This document shows positions 47,550 to 60,757 of a DNA stretch of 64,000 bases, in pieces. The position numbers and the translations under genes were made by a program. This DNA comes from Gerris lacustris (taxonomy: Eukaryota; Arthropoda; Insecta; Hemiptera; Gerridae). The notes under the pieces were generated by a model. That model was not told where the DNA came from, searched no databases, and saw only the letters and a program-made list of their open reading frames with translations. The stretch spans positions 117,870,979-117,934,978 of the forward strand of contig OX578276.1 of the NCBI GenBank assembly GCA_951217055.1, given 5' to 3'. Numbering within the stretch: the stretch's first letter is position 1; every line of letters starts with the position of its first letter.

Positions 47550-47910
47550 TTGACGGACTAAATCTGTCAAATTATTTTTTCTGTTTTCTTACACGAATAA
47601 AAGTATAAAATAGCAATATCTAAATATATAGATGACATACATTCGTCAAAACATTTACATTTCTTAAAAATCAATGAGTACTTTAGAAGATATAGGTGTA
47701 AAATAAATTTATGTTTGTGCATACGTGGAAAAGAAAAAAATGGCAGAAGGTTGCACCTTTATGGGACCAACAACATGCTAATTATGACCAACCATGCAAA
47801 TTTCTTTAAAATTGGATAAGTGGTTCTAATGATATACTGGTTTGCAAAAATTGAAAGACAGACCACGGACAAAATACACCGCCAATTATTGTGGCACAGC
47901 TTCCTCGCGT
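47550..47910 (+). repeat. GCTTCC-family fragments, plus orientation
   Basis: ttacacgaataaaagtataaa..., ggttgcacctttatgggacc and gaaagacagacc match the middle of plus-oriented copies. At 47879 a new left end (gccaattattgtggcac, agcttcctcgcg) begins. Confidence 0.65.
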
Positions 47911-47999
47911 TCTATTTTAAATACCTTAATTATTTTATTCTAATAAAACCTATTTTTGTCAAATTTATTCAATTTTCCTCCGTTTTTTAAAACTGACAA

Positions 48000-48645
48000 A
48001 TTTTGCTTCCAAGCTTACCGAAGGTAACGGAAGCAATGTGATATAAAATAGTTATTTGATTTAAAATATGTGATATAAAATACTTTATGTCTCCGATTTC
48101 AAAAATTCCAAGAAAGAAATCTGTTTCAGACATCAGGAAAAAGTTTTGGTTCCATGTCTGTCTGTCACTCAATTTTTGCGAACCTACATAATATGTAATT
48201 TACAGGTGTAAATAAATGTGCGCTTGTGGGACCATATATGAGCAAATTATGACCAATCATACAAATTTCATTAAATCGGCCGAGTAATTTTTAAGATATT
48301 ATCTTAAAAATTACTCGGCCGATTTAATGAAATTTGTATGATTGGTCATAATTTGCTCATATATGGTCCCACAAGCGCACATTTATTTACACCTATAGCT
48401 TCAAAAGTAATTCTCGATTTGTATGAAACTTTTATAGTTTATCGAAAGTAACTCGCAAACAGCACCAGATTAATTTCAACCGTCTGCGCTCGTTAACTTT
48501 TGCTTAATTGATACTTTAATTCCAGATTGAAAAACGGAGGAAACTATTAAACAAATTTGACAATAATGGCTTGTAAAGCATAAAACCAATAAAGTACGTG
48601 ATAGGATGCAAAAAAGCTATATGTGCCACACCAATTGGTAGTCTT
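48000..48645 (-). repeat. GCTTCC-family copy containing a perfect palindrome
   Basis: It starts with gcttccaagcttaccgaagg and finishes with ggatgcaaaaaagctatatg, tgccacaccaatt. The middle is a 191-bp perfect palindrome (48204-48394), so the copy is partly doubled in inverted orientation. Confidence 0.75.
48204..48394. repeat. Perfect 191-bp palindrome (95-bp arms, 1-nt centre)
   Basis: Comparing the arms base by base, 48204-48298 is an exact reverse complement of 48300-48394, with t at 48299 as the only centre base. The arm begins aggtgtaaataaatgtgcgc and contains atcggccgag near the centre. Near-zero-spacer perfect palindromes are unstable in DNA replication and can also arise as sequencing or assembly fold-back artefacts. 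Confidence 0.95.
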
Positions 48646-48702
48646 ATTTTTTTTTTACATTAATTAAAGAGGGTCTGGGGGTGACTATACCCTAGAAAAA
48701 TA

Positions 48703-49288
48703 GTCTGCCATTTGTGTGGCACATAGCTTCCTCGCGTTCAATTTCGTATAATTTGATGTTATTTTTTTGGTTTTACAACCTATTTTGTCAAATTATATTT
48801 AATTTTCCCGTTTATTCCCGTTAAAATTGTTTAGTTTCTTTTGCATGAATTAAGTTATCAATTTAGCAAAATTTAAGGATCACAGAAGGTTCAAATTAAT
48901 CCGGCCATCTGGGGGCTACGTATGACAAACTATCCAAATTTCATAAAAATCAGATAAGTGCTTTTGATGATGCTTTTGGTGTAAATAAATGAATGTGTGT
49001 ACGCATGTGGAACAGATACAAATCGGCGCAGAAGGTTGAAACTTATATGGGACCAACAACGGGCTAATTATAACCTACCATCCAAATTTCAATAAAATCA
49101 GATGAGAAGTTTTAAAGATATGTTAGTTCACGAAAATTGAGCCGACAGACAGACACGGAACCGAAAATGTTCTCTGATGTCTAAAATGGATTTCAGTCTT
49201 GGAATTTTTAAAATCTGAGACCTGAAATATTTTTTTTCTTCGGAAAGACCACATAGTTTCCGTTACCTTAGGTAAGCTCGGAAGCAAA
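48703..49288 (+). repeat. Full-length GCTTCC-family copy (about 586 bp), plus orientation
   Basis: From gtctgccatttgtgtggcac, atagcttcctcgcg to the end hairpin variant tttccgttaccttaggtaag, ctcggaagcaaaat. Its length equals that of the copy at 36664-37248, confirming the family ends. Most of it is also the left arm of the large inverted repeat. Confidence 0.8.
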
Positions 49289-49774
49289 ATGTTCCCTTGA
49301 TGTCTGAAGCGGATTTCTGATTTATTTACACCTATATCTTTGAAATTACTATTCAGATTTTTAAGAAATTTGGTTGGTTTGCCAAAAATAACCCCAGATT
49401 ATTTTCAACCACCTAGTTGCCACTGTTTTTTAAGTCCAAAAAAGTGGTTTTTAATCATTTTCCGACTGTTGTCTGCTGTCTGCAGTGTGTGCATACGTGT
49501 GGAATCTTAACTACAGGGCAGATTTCGTTGAAATTTGGCATATCTAAATATTTAGAAAAATTATACCGCCAGTGAAATCAAGAAATTAATTCGAGCTCTT
49601 AATTTGGGGTGCTACCCACTGAAAACACTGAAAAACGTGAAAAATATTTTTTTATTTCGATATTAATGTAACATTTAAATACAAATCTAACTATATAAGT
49701 TGCTTCTCAGTCTTCTTAGTCTTCAGGGATGAATTAAAAACAATATTACTTGTTTCTTTACAACTTTTGAATAG

Positions 49775-49815
49775 TGGCTAGCTTTCGCCCATACCTGGGA
49801 ATCTTCAGGCCTAAA
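49775..49815 (-). ncRNA. Hammerhead-ribozyme-like motif with intact core blocks
   Basis: On the minus strand: GGC, CTGAAGA (matches CUGANGA), stem II with loop (ccca, ggta, tggg), then GAAA and a short gctagc, followed by GCC that could close stem I with GGC. Both conserved core blocks are intact, but the cleavage triplet is not clear. It sits at the edge of the spacer of the large inverted repeat. Confidence 0.5.
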
Positions 49816-50251
49816 ATTATAATGATACATTAATTACTTATACATATAAGTGAATTATTTTTTTGACATAACTAATAACAAATCAAATTTTAAAAATATG
49901 AATAGATATAAATTACTTTTTATATAAACACAATTAAAAATCAAAATAAAATTCTATAACAATGGTTACCTTATCAATGGAATATGTTACATAATTGTGT
50001 TCAGAGTTTTCGCTAAATGTTTTGGAAGTGAGTAACTATCACAACACATTTTCACTAGTTACTGACTTCTCTGGTATTATTGAACTCTTTCTAGAAAATG
50101 TATTATCTTTATCTATCATAATAACAATTGATTTATGTAGTTTTGAAATATACAGAGATAAGGTCAGTCTTTAAAGGTCATTAAATTAAAAACAAACATT
50201 TAAAACTTTAATTTATTTAAGTATATTTTTTATTTTTAAAAAATACCTAAC

Positions 50252-50283
50252 TAATATTATTATTATTATTATTATTATTATTA
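50252..50283 (+). repeat. (TTA)n microsatellite
   Basis: About ten uninterrupted tta/att triplets inside AT-rich sequence. Confidence 0.9.
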
Positions 50284-51714
50284 TGTATTATTATTTATTT
50301 ATTTCATTTTTTTATTTAATCCATCTTTTGAAGAATCGTCAAAATTTAAAAATGTTTATTTAATTATTTTTTATATATTTATATTTATTATTTCAATTAA
50401 ATAGTTATTATTAATTTATTTTGTTTATTATTTAGTTTAATTATTTTTAAATTTATGAAAGTTTTATAAATGCCTGAATAAAATTTATTTAATTCTTTCG
50501 TATATGATAACATGAATTTTAATCATGTTATTATTTTATATCGATATATAGGAAGCCTCCAAAAATTATCTTTTTCTAAGAAGACTAAGAAGACTGAGAA
50601 GCAACTTATATAGTTAGATTTGTATTTAAATGAGCTACATTTTAGAATTGTTTAATTAATATCGAAATAAAAAAATATTTTTCAGTGTTTTCAGAGCTCG
50701 AATTAATTTCTTGATTTCACTGGCGGTATAATTTTTCTAAATATTTAGATATGCCAAATTTCAACGAAATCTGCCCTGTAGTTAAGACTCCACGCGTATG
50801 CACACACTGTAGATAGCAGACAACAGTCGGAAAATGATTAAAAACCACTTTTTTGGACTTACCACTATTTGGAAACCAACCAAATTTCTTAAATATCTGA
50901 ATAATACTATCAAAGGTATAGGTGTAAATAAATCAGAAATCCGCTTCAGACATCAAGGGGACATTTTGCTTCCGACGGAAGCAACGGTAACGGAAACTAT
51001 GTGGTCGTTCCAAAGAAAAAAAAATATTTCAGGTCTCAGATTTTAAAAACTCCAAGACAGAAATCCATTTTAGACATCAGAGAACATTTTCGGTTCCTTG
51101 TCTGTCTGTCGGTCAATTTTCGTGAACTAACATATCTTATTAACTACTCATCTGATTTTATTAAAATTTTGATGGTAGGTTATAATTAGACCGTTGTTGG
51201 TCCCATATAAGTTTCAACCTTCTGCGCCGATTTGTATCTCTTCCACATGCGTACACACATACATTTATTTACACCTATATCATCAAAAGCACTTATCTGA
51301 TTTTTATAAAATTTGGATAGTTTGTCATACGTAGCCCCCAGATGGCCGGATTAAAAAGAAGTGTCAAAATCAACTGTTAATACTTGTAAAAATGTTTAAA
51401 AATAGTCTGCCATTTAGTGTGTTCAGTGATGTTTTATTATTGTCTAATTTATAATGCATTTCCTATATTTAAATCTGTCAAAATTGTTTGGGTTTTTCCG
51501 TAAATTAATGTATCAAATTAATATTTAATGTCTAGGTGGTTGAAAATAATCTGGCGTTATCTGGGGGTTACTTTTGGCAAACAATCCAAATTTTAAAAAA
51601 ATATTAATTACTTTTAAAGATATCTATAGGAAATAAATACATGTTGTTCGCACATACAAATGTGCGAACTTATATGGGACCAACAATGTGTCAACTCATT
51701 ATGTGCCAAGTCAT

Positions 51715-51900
51715 TAAAAAAAGTATTTTAAAAAACGTCTGTTATCTGTTTTCTGTGCAGACTAACTAAGTACTTGGTTAATTCTTATGAAATTTGGCTT
51801 ATATATCCCACCCCCCTCCCCGCTTTGATGATTTTGCTCAAATGTAGTCAATTTACAAATCTAAGCGTATAAGTTGTTTTCCCGGAAAAAAATCAAGTTT
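51715..51900 (+). repeat. Second dispersed repeat family, partial copy
   Basis: gtctgttatctgttttctgtg, cagactaactaagtacttgg, ttatgaaatttggctta, then tacaaatctaagcgtataag, ttgttttcccgg, in the same order as 34181-34470. Confidence 0.6.
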
Positions 51901-53884
51901 TCAAAAATATTTATGGAAATTAATTTGTTTTAGCTGAAGATCAAAAACGCAATGTAAACCATGTTTGAGCACATTTTAAACATGTTTTATTATAAGTGGA
52001 TTAAATTAGATTTCTTAGAATTTAGTCCCACTAATTCAGGAACACTAAAATCATATATCATATACTATATTATATCGAGAAAAATTAGTGTAATATTTTT
52101 GTGTATAAGTTTAAATTTATAAAAGAAAAAAAGTGTCTATTTTTATAAAGTTCTAAAGTAGGTATAATAATTGTAGCTTCATCGTTGCAGCTCATCAGCA
52201 TTTGACACACGCTCATCAGTCTGCAATTCATTCATTACAAAACTTTTATTTTGCATTAATGATGAATTTAAAAGTCACATATATAACTGAAGACACACTG
52301 AGAAAAAAGTGGGATGAAAATGCAAAAACTAAATATAGTCAATGCAGATTTGGTCACCGCAAAGTAAAATGCAATTGAAGCAACTGCATTTGGTTTGCGC
52401 CAATTATTTTTCATTTGTTTTTGTGGTTACTGCAATAAGTAGGGTTTAGTTACGCCGGTTTAGTATCCCCAATTATAAATTAGTTGTGGATACTTATTTA
52501 TAATTGTTGTTACTATTTTTTGTTTTATTTGTAGTTGCGGTAAATAAGTGAATCTTGAAAATCTTAACGTTGTAACCGCATCTAATGAATTAGTTGAGGG
52601 CTGAAGTATCTGAGACTAACTTTGGTGATTACAGTGGCCGCAACTATATATTTGGATTTTTGATACATAAACTAAGTTGACAACGCATGACTTTTAAAAT
52701 AAAGATTATTAGATTATTAGAATAAAATTCATTTTTTACTTTAGATCTACAGAAAATATTTATGTGTATTTTAAATTTTTAATAATAAAATTAAAATATT
52801 TTATTATTATTAGTATTACCCCAATTTTTTATGTTTAATCTTATCTTTTTGTGCAAGCATACCGGGCCACGCCGATAGGGAAGGGGTGCAGAGAAGAATT
52901 TGTAATCCATTATTCCTAATAGAATTAAATCTAATCATTAGATTATCATCATCGGTTGGAATCAAACTTTGATTCGATTAATGATTAAAATCGAATCAAT
53001 TTAACGTTTAACAAAAATTAACATTTTCAAATTAACATGTATGTTTTATAATGTAATTTTGACCTAATCATTAATCGATAGATGTTGAACAAAAGACTAA
53101 AGACCCATAAAATATAAATGTATAATGTGTAATAAGATGCGTTTAAGATAACATATTAGAGTAGATTTCAGTCGTCAGTTAAGAGCTACTCGAAGGAATA
53201 GAGCTTCTTTTTTTCTACTTTGTTAATCTGGTTCTAGGATTAGGGTATTTCCATGTCTCGTATTAAATGTAGATAATTTAATTTAAACTAAAGAGTATAA
53301 GGGATTAAGTATTCCATGTGATTGGACTTAGTATTCCAATGTAGAATGTGTTTTGTGAATTCTTCTATGGATTTAAGATTTTTTTTGGGATCAACACTAT
53401 TGCTGCTAGATACCATAAAAAAATAAGAAAAATTGCCAAATTTAGAGAATTTAATGTTTGTAACAAATTTAAGGTTTGTATTCTCTAGATAAAAATGAGA
53501 CATTTTTACTCTTGGCAATTTATTTGTAGGGTCAATATTTTAGCGGAAATTCAACTTCAAACATTCCTACTTCGAAGTTTTGTGCGCTTATCGGCGACAA
53601 AATTATGGTTGTAGAAAAACCTTCAAAGAAGTAAAATGTCTTACATTCATCCCTAGCATGCAAAACGTTCATTACAAATATGTCTTACTATTAACTTTTT
53701 TTTTTTCATTTTTGCGATAGCTCATATTAGATGGAACACCCGAGACCCGAAGTGAACAATACCGCCAAAATGAAGTAAATCACACAAAAAAAGACTTACT
53801 CTGTTTTACCCCTTTTCACAAGAAAAGTACGCAAGGTTTCATTCATTTATGTCAAATGGTTCAAAATTTAAAGGGGGGAGACTT

Positions 53885-54035
53885 TAGGACCACCCTGTAT
53901 AATAAAGTTCTAAAATTCTAGTTCGCTCCACTCGGCCTTGAAGTTTTTTTGTAGCTTTAATGATTTAATGTAGCTATTTGTTTAATATTGACTTTCATGA
54001 TGATAACATTTACTAGCTATTCAGATAAAGTTTTT
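53885..54035 (+). repeat. Direct repeat copy 1 (about 150 bp)
   Basis: ggaccaccctgtataataaag, ttctaaaattctagttcgct, ttcatgatgataacatttac and tagctattcagata recur at 54278-54432 with moderate divergence. Confidence 0.8.
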
Positions 54036-54277
54036 TAAAAAAATCTTAAATTCTTGTTGAAAGCTTAAATTTTAAAAGGTAGAAATATAAATTGACATAA
54101 TTTTTTACCCGCCTTCAAGTTTCCAACCAACTCCTCCAAAAAAAGTATGCCTGTTCCCTCAGCTGAACTTACATTGGGGGTTTGGTTTAGATCAAAGAAC
54201 CGCAGTACGTAGAGCGATTGGGCCTAAGATCTTTTTAAGGTTTTTAGGGGCGTTTGTTGGAATTTTTCCCTAGAACC

Positions 54278-54432
54278 AGGACCGCCCTGTCTGATAAAGT
54301 TCTGAAATTCTAGTTCGCTTCATTCGCCCTTGTTTTTTTTTTTTTTTGTTTTTTTTGTTCTTAAATGATTTAATTTTGCTATTAAGTGTTTAACATTGAT
54401 TTTCATGAGGATAACATTTATTCGCTATTCAG
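54278..54432 (+). repeat. Direct repeat copy 2 (about 155 bp)
   Basis: ggaccgccctgtctgataaag, ttctgaaattctagttcgct, ttcatgaggataacatttat and tcgctattcagata match copy 1. The second copy has an expanded poly-T tract. Confidence 0.8.
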
Positions 54433-56113
54433 ATACATAGTTTAAGGTTTCCAGGGCCCCTATTAAAGAACTCGGTTGTCAGATGCCTCGGTTTTGCAGT
54501 ATTTAATTTATTCATGGCTTCTAACATACGAATTCGTTACTGAAAAGCTTGGAAAGTGAAATTGAGTAGCTCAAATTTGATGTAAAACTATAGTTGGCAG
54601 TCTATTTTCCAGTATTTTTGTGAGTCATATCCGCTTTACTATAAATGTAGTAACTGCAACTAAGCAAGTAGGTACCCTTTTTATATTATTGGTTAGGACG
54701 AACGATTTAAAAAAAACTTAGTTATGGATAGTGTTTTAACTAAGTTTATAGTAACCGTAAGTAATTTTAGTAACGGGAACTAAATTTACAGTCATTTATG
54801 TGTTGTAACTATAAAGATAGTCGGAGGAGCTAATGTTCTAGTCACCATACCTAAGATTAGTTTCCGTAAATGTAAAAACGATACCCGTAACTATATGAAC
54901 CACTTCCGAGCATGCGCAGTTTCATTTTACGACACCATGCTGGCCAGAGACAACTAGAATTATTGTCAGTCAGTTGTCAGTTCCTTGCCTACCTCCGTAC
55001 CGTGAACTAGGGGTGGGTTGTTTCTAGTTTATCTAGTACACAGTACTACCAGGTACAGGTACTCCATATTACTTGTTACAAGTACCTAGGTACTTAAATA
55101 ATGTTAGTTTTAATTATATGTAATTAATTATTGTGTTAATTTAATTATTATTTATTATGTTATCTAATTATAATGTTATTTTTTTCTTTTATAAACGAGT
55201 ATAAAAATTATGTAGTAATTTTAATGCAGTCACCATGTATTATTTTGTTATAATTTTATACAGTAATTAATTTAAAGGAATAATGAATAATTTCTTAATG
55301 ATTTTAATTTTTAAATACTTTTATTTTTATAATAATTTTAAGTAATACATTTAAAATTATATTGTAATTACTTTTTGTAGTAGTTAAATGTTTATTTTTC
55401 TTTTATATATTTTTAATAAATAAGCTTAAACAATTTGTATTATAAAACTGTGTCCAGGCTAAATTGTTTTATCCTTAAACATTTAGCATCATTAATTTGT
55501 CGCATATTCTAAAACTATTAAAGATAAATAAATTAAAAAAAAAAAAAAAAAATACCTTGCTGAAATAACAAATATTAATAAGTAATTATATTGTTGTTTT
55601 TTTTTTTTCTTTTATGCATATATAAAAAATATACAGAAATTTTAATGTAGTCATTATATATTATTTAGTAATAATTTTATTTAGTTATTTTATACAGTAA
55701 TTACTTTTAAAGTAATAATTACTATTTTTTTAATAATTTTAATTAATAATTTTAAAGTAATACTTTTAAAATAATAAATATAGTAATTACTTTTTTATTG
55801 TAATTAAATATAATGTATATTTTTCTTGTATATATTTTATAATAAACATGTTATACACTAAAACAGTGTCCAGGCTAAATTATTCTATCCTTAATTATTT
55901 TGCATCATTTGTCTTTTATTGCAACGTTTTATAAATTTTCTTTACTTTACTGACTTGTTTCAATACAAAAGTTTGAACTTTTAAGTAAGTTCGATGTCAT
56001 GCTTTATGCTTTGAATACTTAATCAGTAAAGCAATGAAATAAAAAGTCACATTCGCAATGAGTAAGTATGAATTCAGGGTACTAGTAGGGGTATAGTTCC
56101 CTGTAAATGTTAC

Positions 56114-56397
56114 GGTAGCTATCCATGGTGGGACCTATAGCAGTATGCACCCTCCGATTGCAAAATAGATGATTGTTTATACTGTTGAGTGTCTCAGGTT
56201 ATGCAATTTATTAAAAGCAAACAAAGTTATAAATTTAAAAAAGATTATTATTGGAAGCAATCTAAAATGATTCCAATAAATTCTAAATTATTTTGCTTTC
56301 AATAAATTGCTTGGCCTAAAACACTTAACTGTATAAACAATAATATATTTTGTAATCGGAGAGGGCGTACTACTACAGGTCCCACCATGGATAGTTC
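56114..56397. mobile_element. Nested foldback, about 105-bp arms, about 65-bp spacer
   Basis: ctatccatggtgggacct, ccctccgatt, attgtttatac and gcaatttattaaaagcaaa at 56114-56217 are mirrored in complement at 56285-56397. A further 21-bp hairpin (56403-56448, actactcttttgg...ccaaaagagtagt) follows directly. Confidence 0.85.
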
Positions 56398-59300
56398 CCT
56401 TAACTACTCTTTTGGTTCCTGCAACTATGCAGGAGCCAAAAGAGTAGTAGAGGGGAATATAATTATTGTTGAGGATGACAAACGTTATGTTTGGAGTGAC
56501 TATATACATAATTGGGGGAATTACATTCATTGTTGGAGTCATTATGTTATACAGCAGCGGGAACAAATTTTGGAGTTACAGCAACTGTTAAATAGGCACA
56601 GCAACTATTGTTATAGTTGAGCAAACTAATTAATGTAGCTAGCGTAAAATATATATTGTTGGGGTCATTAATTACACAGCAGCGCTAACAAATTTTGTAG
56701 TTACAGCAACTATTATTTATGTTCTGGCAAAAAAAGTGTAGTCGCAGTAACTATAAAAATAATTGCCGTGACTATACAGACTGTTGACGGCAACTAAAAA
56801 CATTGTTGCAGCGAATACAGATTTTTTTCATTTAATAACAGTTACAAACTTTCTTGGTTACCGCTACAATACAAATTTTAATTACAGCAACTAAAAGTCT
56901 ATTGTTAACGGTCTACTAAACTCGACTTGTTATCGCAACGAACTTCTGGTGGTCCCGGCCGCAACAATATTTTTGGTCAGCGGCTACCCAAAAATCGCCT
57001 CTTTTTTTTCTCAGTGCAAAAATACGTCCTCATTCAACTATAGTCCATCGGGTGCTGTTTGTTCGGCTAAATTACTTATTATGTTCAGTTGGATTTAAAT
57101 TTTATAAATTCAATTAACACTGATTGGGTAAATGCTAAATGCTCATTGGGTTAAAGTGGAAAGTTAGGAGTCTGTAAACCATATCACGTACATCGTAAGT
57201 CTTACATTCTTTAAGTGGCTAATTTGTTTAATTTAAATATATAATTATAATGCACAAAGGAAGACCGAGACTCGTTCCCTTACCGATACACAAACCATGT
57301 CGGCCTGAGTACTACAGTAGGTACTCATTAAAGATTAAATAACGTCAAATAATGGTCATTATTTTAAAAGGTTGCACATGGAAATAATTTTGTTCTTAAA
57401 ATGTATTTTATGTTTGGATCGTTTTATAACTGGATTTTATCAAGAAATTTCAATTAAAAGAGGAAGGTATAAATTTCTCGGGAAGGTCGCCTGGGGCGTG
57501 GGTTTAAGATTAACAATAGGTATAAAGTGTTGAAAAGGGATTGTGTAATGAAGACAAAGTTAAACATTATTAGATAATTGTAGTCTAAAGAAGAAAGTCC
57601 CCCCCCCCTCTCAAGAGGAGAAAGGGATCGGCATGCTTAAAGAATTCCAGGCCAACATAGCCGAGATTCCTGGCAATCTCTTGGGATAAGGAATTTCTGA
57701 CTCTACCGAACTCTGCCGAGACATTCCTCAAACTAAATAATCTTGTCTCCTTCTATCTTCTCAAACAACATCAATGAAAATATTACTTTATCATCTCCTT
57801 TCTTGCTCTCTTTTTTCCTCCTCCCGCGGCCCTTTTATTTTTAGTTAAATGATTTCAACTCCCACCCTCTCAAAGCATCCCTAACGGATTTTTTTCTAGA
57901 AAAACTCTCCTTTGTCATTAAGGCACGAGGAAGTTTTCTACCGTTTCTACTTTGTTTCCTTACCTGATCTGCCTTTGTTGTATACATTTTCTGAAAAAGG
58001 GTTTAAGGTATTTTTCATCCCCTTCAGCTCTTACTGACCCCTCGACCGCATAACTTTTAACGTAAGGAGAGGGAAGAATGAAGAAAATAAATTCGGCTTC
58101 TAATGTAAAATAAAATGCCATTCTGATATATATTTTTACTTTATAAAATATTCTTTTGATACTATACATATTTTATTACTTATTTTCAGACTATGTCCGA
58201 AGCTCTGACTACTTTTTTATTTTGTTAAAGTAAAAGAATTTCGATATTCAATCTCTTACATAATATTATGTATGTATGCCTAATAATTAAATTATGGCCT
58301 AATAAGTGATATTATAAAATATTTAAAATGTAAACTTTAAATTGTTTAATGTTTTGTCTAGTTAAAAATTATTTCTAATACGATTATTCTATACAACGTT
58401 TATTCTACAACCTGGGAAAAACACCATATTGCTAGAATCGATTTAATATGGTAAGAAATTAGACATTGCTACTATAGCTGAATGGATGGGATATATGTTT
58501 TCCAGTGATTTGAAAGAGTTTTCACTACTCTTTTGGAGCTTAAACGATATGATTATACCATGGTGCAGGTCCATAGAAAAATTTTTTATTGAATGAAATT
58601 GTAATTGAAAATGCTTGTCGTAATTGAAATTAATTTGATCCTTCAAGCCTTAGCCACCTCTTGATCAAGTTTAAGTATAGCAATAATTCTTGCTCTTTTA
58701 AAATGGAATTTTGTATTACCTATATATACACGCATTCCCTGTTTTCAACATATCTTTTAATTTATAAAAATGAAATTAAACTTGTTATTATTTATCAGCT
58801 CAAAATAATATATAGTCATTCCATAAGTGCTATAACGTCTCTGTCATGTACAATTATATCACTGTTATTTAGTTGATTGAATCCGTAAAAATCATCCACA
58901 TGGAATTCTTTGATTTCCGGAGAGGAAGAGGTCACTTAGCCCCCGGGTTTTTGATCTTCAGACGTTCAAACCTTTCTGAATCAATATGCCTTTGATTCAC
59001 GTTTTTAGTCTACTCGGAGCACTTCTACAAAAAAATATAAATAAAATTTTACACTCATACAAACAACTGAAGTTTAATTGAAACATGTAATAAGGCAACT
59101 ATAAAGAACTCACAACTTTTAACGGTTTATTTTATTCAAACTGTCCAAAAGTTAAAAATGTTTAAAAAAGCAATTATTTCTATCTAGTAGTTGAAATTAG
59201 AATTGAAAAATAATTGGTTAGAGATGTTGAAGCAGGTGTTAATGAACTAGTTGGCTCCTTTCTTAACTCAACTATTTTAAGTTTGGGAATTATGTAAATT

Positions 59301-60674
59301 TTACTTTATTGTGACAACGGTTTCCACTTTACTTTATTTATGTTACACGAGTATACCTGCCTTACTCCAAAATATTAATCCTCTCTTAAATTTATTAAAA
59401 TATATCGCCATCCTAAAAAGACACAGCTAACGCTGAAGGTGGCTTCATTTGCTGATGGTCAATTAAAAGACCAGAAGTTTAATATTATCAACAGCTCATT
59501 AAACTATTAAAAACCATCAGCAGGACTAGAGATAGAAGGGGAAAAAAATCTTCAAAGACTAAGAAATTTTACTTTTCTGAATACCTTTTACTCGGAAGCG
59601 ATTCTTAAAGTATACAACTAGAAACGAAGTTGTCAAAAGCTAAATTTCAAGTTAGTAATAAGAATGCTATAACCTATTGCTAAAATTTTACAATCTTTAC
59701 TTCGTTTACTGGTAAACATTTAATAAATATACATTCATTTTTTTTTGGTGATAATTGAGAAGGATGTGGAAGAAAATACATAAGGATCAGATCAGATAAA
59801 TTAGTGAAAGAGGACAGGGCAGTATTTTGGTTCCATCTCTAGCTATCCTAACCCGATGACACTGATATAACAAGGCAACAATGCCGTCTCAACTCTTTCT
59901 CTAATATTTATTACCTAACTTCAAACACCATGACAGCCTTTATAAAATATCCGAAATTATATACACAGCACATCCGATTCCTCGCTCAGGACACTCGACA
60001 CCCGATACCCTATTAAACCTTTTATTCTTACCTTTCATTTACATAAGAAATAATAAAAACAATACAAAAAAAGAACTGTTCCATTTAAATCTTTTTAACA
60101 TTATTTTTTCCTTATGTTTTACATAAAAATTACAGATTGGTGTTGAACATAATGGTCTCTTATTAATAAAAAAAGTTTTATGGCCCGATGTTTAATATTA
60201 TATTTGTAAATACATATAATATTATTTTCATGGCATTCAAACAAGAATTTTCCCCACTATCAGATAACTTTGGAAACGTAAATATAAATAATATATTTTA
60301 TGGTATTCTTTATTTTAAGTAGAGAATGGGATGACAGTAATAAACGCCAAAATATTAGACCTTGGAATACATTGAGACTAATGAAATATTCAATCAAGAA
60401 GCTCAACAAATTGTTTATACATATATTTTAATTTTTATAATGCCGAATATTTCTACTGTAAAATTATGTTCATTTTTCAGTCATCTCCGTCTGCAGTTCA
60501 AGTTCTTTAAATTGATTTTATTGTAATATTTTATTAATAAGTAATAATTTATTTAAATGTATCTTAAAATCTTACAAAATTTAATTATTGTATCTCACAA
60601 TATATATCTTGTGTAAAATGTCAAGTTAGCAGTTAAAAAACAGTTAAAAACGTTATTTATGAAAATAAATCAAT

Positions 60675-60677
<3 letters not shown>

Positions 60678-60752
<75 letters not shown>
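60678..60752 (+). repeat. (TA)n microsatellite
   Basis: About 75 bp of uninterrupted TA. Shorter TA tracts follow at 60884-60902 and 61603-61634. Confidence 0.95.

Positions 60753-60757
<5 letters not shown>

Larger units (their letters stand above)
48899..51352. repeat. Large inverted repeat: arms about 0.8 kb, spacer about 0.85 kb
   Basis: 48899-49724 is complementary to 50580-51352 along its whole length. The outer ends are atccggccatctgggggcta and its complement, and the inner ends are cttctcagtcttcttagtc and its complement. Each arm joins part of a GCTTCC copy to a copy of the second repeat family, so a composite unit was duplicated in inverted orientation. The arms differ by scattered substitutions and short indels. 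The spacer is unrelated AT-rich sequence with a (TTA)n tract and a hammerhead-like motif. Confidence 0.93.
52296..57016. mobile_element. 4.7-kb region bounded by CACTGAGAAAAAA inverted ends
   Basis: The left end CACTGAGAAAAAAGTGGG and the right end, the complement of CACTGAGAAAAAAAAGAGGC, face each other. Both subterminal zones (52300-52680 and 56560-57000), and a middle zone (54640-54910), are crowded with variants of gttgcagtaacta in both orientations, as expected of transposase-binding subterminal repeats. No transposase is recognisable. It includes internal direct repeats (53885/54278) and a nested foldback (56114-56397). No clear target duplication is visible. It may be one element or two neighbours; its superfamily is undetermined. 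Confidence 0.5.

Noticed and set aside
58443..58876. 67- and 71-codon frames near 58.5 kb
   Set aside because: AT-driven composition, no motif, no splice context. The same holds for 44015-44212 and 62344-62532.
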